From contig JAWRVZ010000182.1 of NCBI GenBank assembly GCA_037043235.1, positions 496,001 to 560,000 on the forward strand: 64,000 nt of DNA, in the 5' to 3' direction. The notes below the pieces were generated by a model that was not told the DNA's origin, searched no databases, and worked only from the letters and a program-made list of their open reading frames with translations. This document shows positions 33,601 to 64,000 of this stretch, one piece after another. Origin of the DNA: Rhodeus uyekii (Eukaryota > Chordata > Actinopteri > Cypriniformes > Acheilognathidae). Made by a program: the position numbers and the translations under genes. The first letter of the stretch is position 1, and the number at the start of each line of letters is the position of its first letter.

Positions 33601-33654
33601 GTGTGACCATTAAAGATGAACTCGCTTACCTTGAACTACTATGGACTGTGTCAT
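18669..33654 (-). CDS. tube1: Tubulin epsilon chain, complete 12-exon gene
   Basis: Epsilon-tubulin is a GTP-binding tubulin of the centrosome, needed for stable triplet microtubules and centriole maintenance. Coding exons, 5' to 3' on the minus strand: 33654-33630, 33473-33400, 31782-31730, 31643-31589, 31270-31155, 24859-24738, 24648-24461, 23246-23074, 21887-21747, 21345-21205, 19918-19744 and 18818-18669. All have GT donors and AG acceptors with consistent phase and sum to 1413 bases, 470 residues (human 475). Motifs: N-terminal VGQCGNQ (exons 1-2), SGSGNNWAVG (exons 5-6), and the tubulin signature GGGTGSG across the exon 6/7 joint. The C-terminus is PRLTVAT. No internal stop or frameshift is seen. 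Intron 5 (6.3 kb) hosts an LTR element, a Tc1-group element and a SINE. Confidence 0.97.
20440..20520 (+). repeat. Short 3'-tail repeat shared with 16143 and 51625
   Basis: ATCTCTGTAAAGCAGCTTTGAAACAATCTGTATTGTATAAAAGGC, ending in AATAAACTTGACTTGA. The same block occurs, inverted, at 16143-16235, and in the same orientation at 51625-51690. It looks like the 3' tail of a LINE or of a SINE that uses it. Confidence 0.65.
20800..20965. repeat. Dispersed MITE-like repeat (CTGCAGTTTAGCT / GAGCTGAACTCTACAGG)
   Basis: The left edge (CCTGCAGTTTAGCTTCAACCC) and right edge (GGCTGGAGCTGAACTCTACAGG) are inverted repeats around a 100-base centre. Similar pieces at 18045-18235 and 21425-21470 show a repeat family, abundant in teleost introns as I recall. 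It lies in tube1 intron 10. Confidence 0.6.
21888..23073. other. tube1 intron 8, nothing certain
   Basis: AT-rich intronic sequence. A stretch near 22275-22450 (CACTCTCGAGGGCAATG, then GGTGGAAAAAAACGTGC) resembles loosely the MITE-like element at 7264-7500, but boundaries are unclear. No exon or RNA gene is supported. Confidence 0.4.
23691..24011 (+). mobile_element. Solo LTR (TGTGGCGAGC...TTCGTTACA)
   Basis: 321 bases with TG...CA ends, GC-rich against its surroundings. It has an ACATAAAAGGAGG promoter-like motif near 23810 and a CATTAAAG signal near 23945. The flanks are GTATA (23686-23690) and GTATC (24012-24016), a 4-of-5 target duplication. No internal region exists, so it is a recombined solo LTR, of gypsy type by general look. 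It lies in tube1 intron 7. Confidence 0.75.
24870..26183. other. tube1 intron 5, right flank of exon 6
   Basis: Mostly AT-rich. An open frame on the plus strand (about 25570-25782) encodes an acidic then basic 70-residue peptide with no family that I recognise; see the findings. No transposon ends were found. Confidence 0.35.
26184..26517 (-). repeat. 3' LTR of copy 2
   Basis: Nearly identical to 27830-28163, differing at a few bases (for example GAACCAAC against GAATCAAC on the plus strand). It follows the purine tract GGGAGGGGGAGC read on the minus strand. Confidence 0.9.
26540..26557 (-). promoter_or_regulatory. Conserved hairpin before the purine tract (copy 2)
   Basis: Minus strand AGGCGCGAGGTCGCGCCT: an 8-base perfect stem (AGGCGCGA / TCGCGCCT) with a GG loop, just upstream of the polypurine tract. 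The identical hairpin is at 12110-12127 in copy 1. The role is unknown. Confidence 0.7.
26632..27762 (-). CDS. Gag-like protein with proline-rich tail (LTR element copy 2)
   Basis: 376 residues from ATG 27762 (MDFPAVALLLLQQ). The first 90 residues hold a hydrophobic-helical head with YPDNALISFYTAGL and a GPCKDFAGYVEWVL segment, like a reduced capsid-type gag. Three tandem copies of a 10-residue PAPRRPSAPV unit follow, then a low-complexity tail of Pro-Pro-x and Ser-Pro motifs to the end (PPAPPWT). No zinc knuckle, protease site or transmembrane segment is seen. The tail is closely similar to the broken ORF at 10643-11932. The function is unknown; nucleocapsid formation is an inference from position and the gag-like head. 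Confidence 0.75.
   Translation of the reverse strand: MDFPAVALLLLQQEDRPLECHTQNFLDLACHTHYPDNALISFYTAGLSASSRARIPAGGPCKDFAGYVEWVLASNDSPFTIGPAEDTASPTPQFRHAADDERIPAPRRPSAPVPAPRRPSAPVPAPRRPSAPVPAPVDELCLPRASEPPEPPELPWPEPPSDLLEPPPAFQDLPEPEPLELPPSLPLPPPLPSLHPSPSLPVSRFPTLAPPNTVELSCVGGTPASWGTEVPPPTSVPLIPPRPVDASSAPPLLTPSAPATSLSLSSPAGSLVLLVSPWSVVAWPPPVASAGSSLPSVPPTSSVPPPPSQSSGLPLVLRRFVTPALPRPPEPAASLGDLGPSAPPWTDSGAWPLTPPAPPWTPPSAWPLIPPAPPWT
27361..27450. repeat. 30-base minisatellite inside the gag-like ORF
   Basis: Three direct copies of a 30-base GC-rich unit (AACAGGCGCTGACGGGCGTC and flank), each coding for ten residues, so copy number changes keep the frame. Confidence 0.95.
27830..28163 (-). repeat. 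5' LTR of copy 2
   Basis: 334 bases, starting TGTCACAGTCTTGTC on the minus strand and ending GGGGCTTACA. It shares the start (CCTTATGTTTGTCCCTC) and the GTTTGCACCC...TAAAGTG segment with the copy 1 LTR, but has about 145 extra bases including the TATA-like motif. Confidence 0.9.
28179..29744 (-). mobile_element. Tc1/mariner element of DD37E type
   Basis: The ends CAGGGAGTGCAGAATTATTAGGCAA (left) and its inverted counterpart (right, 29721-29744) are matching terminal inverted repeats. TA dinucleotides flank both sides (28177-28178 and 29745-29746). The transposase region runs on the minus strand from about 29520 to 28505. It sits 10 bases from the outer edge of LTR element copy 2. The element is full length at both ends. 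Confidence 0.93.
28505..29520 (-). pseudogene. Tc1-group transposase, frameshifted, DD37E
   Basis: Cut-and-paste DNA transposase. The helix-turn-helix head (29520-29430) is broken near 29430. A 237-residue frame (29426-28713) then carries the second DNA-binding part, a basic nuclear-localisation-like run, and the first catalytic Asp in WTDEMR. A frame change near 28900-29000 leads to the second frame (to 28505), with the second Asp in MQDNAPSH and the Glu in SPDLNPIENLW. Counting between the second Asp and the Glu gives 37 residues, not the 34 of classic Tc1. Two frameshifts make it inactive. Confidence 0.85.
29785..30302 (-). mobile_element. 5S rRNA-derived SINE (SINE3-like)
   Basis: On the minus strand the head (30300-30203) follows 5S rRNA: GCCATATCACCCTG, AAGCTAAGCAGGGTTGAGGCTGG (internal promoter A-box region), then TGGATGGGAGACCTCCTGGGAA (C-box region). 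A long unrelated body follows, and a tail with AAAGCGCTATACAAAT-like sequence near 29800, which resembles LINE 3' ends. This structure matches the 5S-derived SINE3 class described in zebrafish. It is not a functional 5S gene. Confidence 0.85.
30303..31154. other. tube1 intron 5, left part
   Basis: A short DIRS-like edge fragment lies at 30805-30845 (GTAACCTTGGTTACATGAG, then GAAATGAGACACTG). The 30390-30720 stretch is less AT-rich than its neighbours and open in one frame, but I recognise nothing in it. Confidence 0.4.
31790..33399. other. tube1 intron 2, nothing recognised
   Basis: AT-rich sequence between exons 3 and 2, with A/T homopolymers and no transposon ends or exons that I can support. 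Confidence 0.5.
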
Positions 33655-33860
33655 CGTTTGAATTCAAGTCTTTTTATCACACTGAAGTGACATTTGTCAC
33701 ACCTTCCCTATCATCGACGTCCATCTGTTGCTGTTTGCTATAGAAACACCGAGTGAGACGCGTCGATGATTGATGACGCCACACAGCGCGACCGGAAGTT
33801 CTGCCCTGTTGTATTAGTTTTTTTTTAATCATATTTATATCAGCCTTTTGATTACATTCT
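33655..33860 (-). promoter_or_regulatory. Putative tube1 promoter region
   Basis: Immediately upstream of the tube1 start codon. It contains a consensus ETS site (ACCGGAAGT at 33791-33799) and a CRE-like TGACGCC (33773-33779), a pattern common in TATA-less housekeeping promoters. An imperfect inverted motif GTTTGCTATAGAAAC (33733-33747) has the layout of an RFX X-box but with about three mismatches to the consensus. No TATA box is seen. The transcription start is not determined. Confidence 0.45.
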
Positions 33861-34041
33861 TGTTTTAACATTTGATCATATCCCAGTCAGAAACAGCGGT
33901 TTCAATCTGAACTATAAACCTCGCTTTCAAGAAAGTCAGTCGATTGATTACATTAAATTAACTATTGATTACATTAAATTAATTAATTAACTATTAATTT
34001 CCCTTTCCACTTCTACAAAAGTGATCCATAACAGTTTAAAC

Positions 34042-34373
34042 CAGTGGCGTAGCCACGGGGGGGCCTGGGTGGGCCTGGGCCCCCTCATTTACATGTCCGG
34101 CCCCCTCAGATTTTTATTTGTTTAAAATCGCGACAGTGAAAACTAAAGTGAAAACACATATTGCCGCACAAGACGATCGCAACGCACCCCTAAAGTCAAG
34201 AATAGCGCGCTGCGCGTCAAATCTTAACCAGTCTTAGCTGAGAGGTCAAGGTGATGGACTAGAGATTCATTGGTGTGTCCCCGCGCAGGTTCGAATCCAG
34301 CCGACTACCTTATGTCAGGCCCCCTCATTTTAAGCTGGGCCCCCTCAAAAATAAATTCCTGGCTACGCCCCTG
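34042..34373. mobile_element. hAT-like MITE carrying a tRNA-Ser-like segment
   Basis: The left end CAGTGGCGTAGCCA and right end TGGCTACGCCCCTG are inverted repeats. The 8 bp duplication GTTTAAAC is perfect on both sides (34034-34041 and 34374-34381), the hAT hallmark. Its 332 bases include repeated GGCCCCCTCA blocks and, at 34228-34309, sequence derived from a serine tRNA. There is no transposase. It lies between tube1 and lama4. Confidence 0.9.
34228..34309 (+). pseudogene. tRNA-Ser(AGA)-like pseudogene inside the MITE
   Basis: This follows tRNA-Ser closely: D-arm GCTGAGAGGTCAAGG, anticodon arm GGACTAGAGATTCATTGG with AGA at the anticodon position, a long variable arm, and T-arm GCGCAGGTTCGAATCC, then CCGACTACC. 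The 5' acceptor strand (CCAGTCT) mispairs with the 3' strand at about three positions and the anticodon stem has a mismatch. The B box is intact. Confidence 0.75.
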
Positions 34374-34868
34374 GTTTAAACGTGTATTGTTATTAAAATA
34401 TTAATTTAATATTTTAATACATTTTTAATTTATATGAAATGAATATGAATTATGATTATTTTTTGTGATCACATTTAAAATACGTTTGTTGAAATGTTCT
34501 GACTTATGGCAGAAGCACATTTCACAAGATTTCAACATCTCCTTCATCATACCATCCATTGTCTTACAAAACACAAACAAACACAAAACAAATATCAGAA
34601 AACCCCAGCTTTATTGATGAAAAGTATTCAGATAAAGCAGTGAGTGGAGGACTTTATTTAGTATGATCACTATATAGTCCTTATAGAAAAGGTTTTTATA
34701 GATAATACATATACCTCAATTTAAGAACCTTTGGCATCAAGTTAACATAATGGTTTCAGTGCTCTTTTTGACAGCTCGTTAGTGATGAATGAAATATCTC
34801 ATAGTGATTGAATAGCTATAAATGATGCTGAAGAGACACAGGTTCATTTGTGTTGAGGTGGCCGTCGC

Positions 34869-61733
<26,865 letters not shown>

Positions 61734-61739
61734 CTGCAA

Positions 61740-63002
61740 TTACAGAAAAAAGTACACTTTTACACTTAGAGGCTGAAAATGAAACTAGCACAAACATGGT
61801 GGTTCTTTAAGCATGTTTTGTTACAACAATATCTTATTCAAAGGGAAAAGCAAACTCATACTATACTAATTTAAATAATGCAGTAAACAGCCAAACAATG
61901 AAGACAATGAATCACTAAACAATGAAGGTGTAATTTGAGCAGCCTGAGAATATCCCAGCATTTAAATAGTTTCCAATTATTAGAAGTAGTCATTTCCAAA
62001 TAAATTTGTATGCCATGGAAAAAATATTTGTATACAGTTATGCTCAGTTTAGGTATCATTTTCAATGTATTCAGTTGCTTTTGTGCCTGACTTAGGGTAT
62101 GTATACACGATACTCCTTTCAACTGAAAACTATGTATGCGTTGAGGTTGTTCATTTTCGCAAAAACAGTGTTTTGGGGGCCTGAAATCGTAAGCTTTTGA
62201 AAACCATACCTTTACTGTCTTCATGTAAACTACATGTTCATGCATGCGTGTTAGCCAGGTTTTTTTTTTTTGCAAAGTGACATCGCCAACTACTGACCTG
62301 ACATGCATCATACAGCCTTTTTTTGTCATTTTTGCAAATTTGTCATCCATTTTTAGTACATTGTTGTCATATAAACATGACCTTGGTTATCTAGTTTCCC
62401 ACCAGTACTTTTGTCAGAGTGGTTTCTCAATAAATATATCCCACCTGTTTGGATTCAGTTCATTGTCTTGAGTATGTAAGCCTTCTTTCAGTTTAGTCTG
62501 GCGTTGTTTGTGCATGGCACACTTTTTCAGTGAGTTTGTACAAATTCCTAAGTTTGTTTATTTGAATAAATACACAACCATTTCATCCTTTGTGTCTCCA
62601 TCTATTCATCAAACTATGGCTGTTCAGCAGTCAATTACATTGTTCTTCAGGAAATATACCCCAGAGTGACCAAACAGCACAGCACAAAGCAACTTCAGGA
62701 TTGACAACCGTATTTGAATATGAGAGTGAATCCCCTAAATCAGGAGTGCCCAATACATCGATAGCACAGGTATTGTGGGTACATTGCATGGAATTAACAA
62801 AGTAGACATCAGCGCTTCATCAGTCCTCACTATAAAATTTGTCACTTGATTGATGCACAGGGCAGCCTGTCTGACCTTTTCTGACACATGGGTCACTGTG
62901 CATGTGCACAATGGCATCAAGTGCTGCAAAACTCTAGCAAGCTAGCAAGATTGCCTCCAATTTATTATTATTTTAAATGTAAGAAAGGGTATAAAAATGG
63001 CC
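61740..63002. other. lama4 intron, right side of window
   Basis: Apart from the diverged MITE-like repeat at 62096-62350, nothing is recognised. The next upstream lama4 exons (coiled-coil domain) were searched for and not found up to 64000. Confidence 0.45.
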
Positions 63003-63007
63003 AAAAT

Positions 63008-63409
63008 TGTCACGATACATATTAGGGAGGACTCAAGTGCAGGGGAAAGGAAGTTTTATCACAATAACAAAAGAACAAAAACACACAAAATAAATGCCCA
63101 CGAGGGGGAAAAAACATTAACTAAACAGGATAACCAGATAATGCCATAAACACAAACAAACAAACCGGGAGGCAAGGCAGGGAACACAGATCTGGAACAC
63201 ACCATAGACCATTCGGGAATGACAACGACACCACACAGGACAGCAAACACACTGGGATTAAATAGAGTACATGAGGGAAGGTAGTGATGAGAGACAGCTG
63301 GGAATGATTACGGGAAACAAGGAGGCGGGGCAGACGCTAACGAGACAATCACACAGGAGAGAGAGCAGTGCCACTGTTCTGTCCACTAGAACACTAATAA
63401 CACTGGACA
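63008..63409 (-). mobile_element. Solo LTR, family D
   Basis: 402 bases; on the minus strand it begins TGTCCAGTGTTATTAG and ends TATCGTGACA. The perfect 5 bp duplication AAAAT is at 63003-63007 and 63410-63414. It has TACTCTATTTAATCCC (TATA-like) and a GTGATAAAAC signal near its 3' part. No internal region. It lies in the lama4 intron at the right edge. Confidence 0.85.
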
Positions 63410-64000
63410 AAAATAAGGAGTCAAAAACTTCCTTACATTGTTTTCACTATGTCATTTTTGAAGTGCATTTGCCTCATCTGCCAGTCTGTCATCGCTATAC
63501 TGAAAAAGGGAAATGTGGAGCGGCATTTTTGGATTGTTCAACATATATTGTGCATATAAAGAGATATAATTATTTATTTCATAAATAAGTATTTGTTTTG
63601 TATTTCTATAGTAGCTAGATCATTTTGACTTGGTCATTTTAAAAACAGCCTACAAGCCAAAAAAATTATGGGCACCCGTGCCCTGAATGATTGCTCTGCT
63701 TGTGTATGGAGCATGAGTCATTCCTGAAATTGCCATAGTCATGCCAAAGCTATTTTTATCCTTTTATGACCGTGAGCAATAAACATCAATTCCAGCATTC
63801 ACCGTTTGTTATCCGATATTATTATAAGTAATATTAGCAACCAAATATACCTTTATCTAAACCACAGTTGAAAAGGGTAAAAAAACCTTGTAAAGTTGCT
63901 TCACAGAGTACTCTCTTGAAATGCAGCTTTTTCTGCTTAATATAAGCTTCTGTAGGTTTTTTTTCATAAAGTGAACTTTTTTTAAAGCACTGAAAGGTGA

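Noticed and set aside
34228..34309. Functional tRNA-Ser gene
   Set aside because: The acceptor stem mispairs at several positions and the segment lies inside a MITE with its own target duplication.
62735..62929. Upstream lama4 coiled-coil exon
   Set aside because: The translation lacks heptad pattern and alpha-4 resemblance and has no phase-compatible splice sites with the exon at 61733.

Overview
This is a 64 kb piece of a vertebrate, almost certainly teleost and probably cyprinid, nuclear genome. Three multi-exon genes with clean GT/AG splice sites are conserved across vertebrates. The space around them is full of fish-type transposons: Tc1/mariner, hAT-like MITEs, L2-type LINEs, DIRS-like elements, a 5S-derived SINE and small LTR elements. 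Family names are given from memory of the protein families; no database search was run.

Gene layout. Positions 3246-16029 (+) hold the last four coding exons of ccn6 (wisp3), a secreted CCN matricellular protein; its signal-peptide exon was not found and may lie to the left. Positions 18669-33654 (-) hold a complete 12-exon tube1 (epsilon-tubulin), whose exons sum to an uninterrupted 470-residue reading frame. Positions 34869-61733 (-) hold the last 20 coding exons of lama4 (laminin alpha-4), covering laminin G domains LG1 to LG5 and the stop codon; the rest of lama4 lies beyond the right edge. ccn6 and tube1 converge tail to tail. tube1 and lama4 run in tandem with about 1.2 kb between them. 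The order and orientation match human 6q21 (CCN6, TUBE1, LAMA4); FAM229B, which sits between TUBE1 and LAMA4 in human, is not visible here.

Mobile layer. Left part: a truncated gypsy copy (1978-3135), a DIRS-like deletion derivative (about 4240-6245), and a three-level nest at 8726-13310 (an LTR element inside a hAT-like element inside an L2-type LINE). tube1 intron 5: a second, intact copy of the same small LTR element (26184-28163), a Tc1-group element with DD37E spacing (28179-29744), and a 5S-derived SINE (29785-30302). lama4 introns: a decayed Tc1 element, two solo LTRs of one family, a mariner-like fossil, a 5'-truncated L2-type LINE, a DIRS fossil carrying a palindromic MITE, and a nearly full-length LINE (53879-57070) set in a TA repeat. 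Several insertions have their target-site duplications readable in the sequence.

The most novel candidate is the pair of short LTR elements at 10410-12334 and 26184-28163. They have no pol gene, carry one gag-like ORF with a long proline-rich tail, and share a leader, a hairpin and a polypurine tract, while their LTRs and gag heads have diverged strongly.
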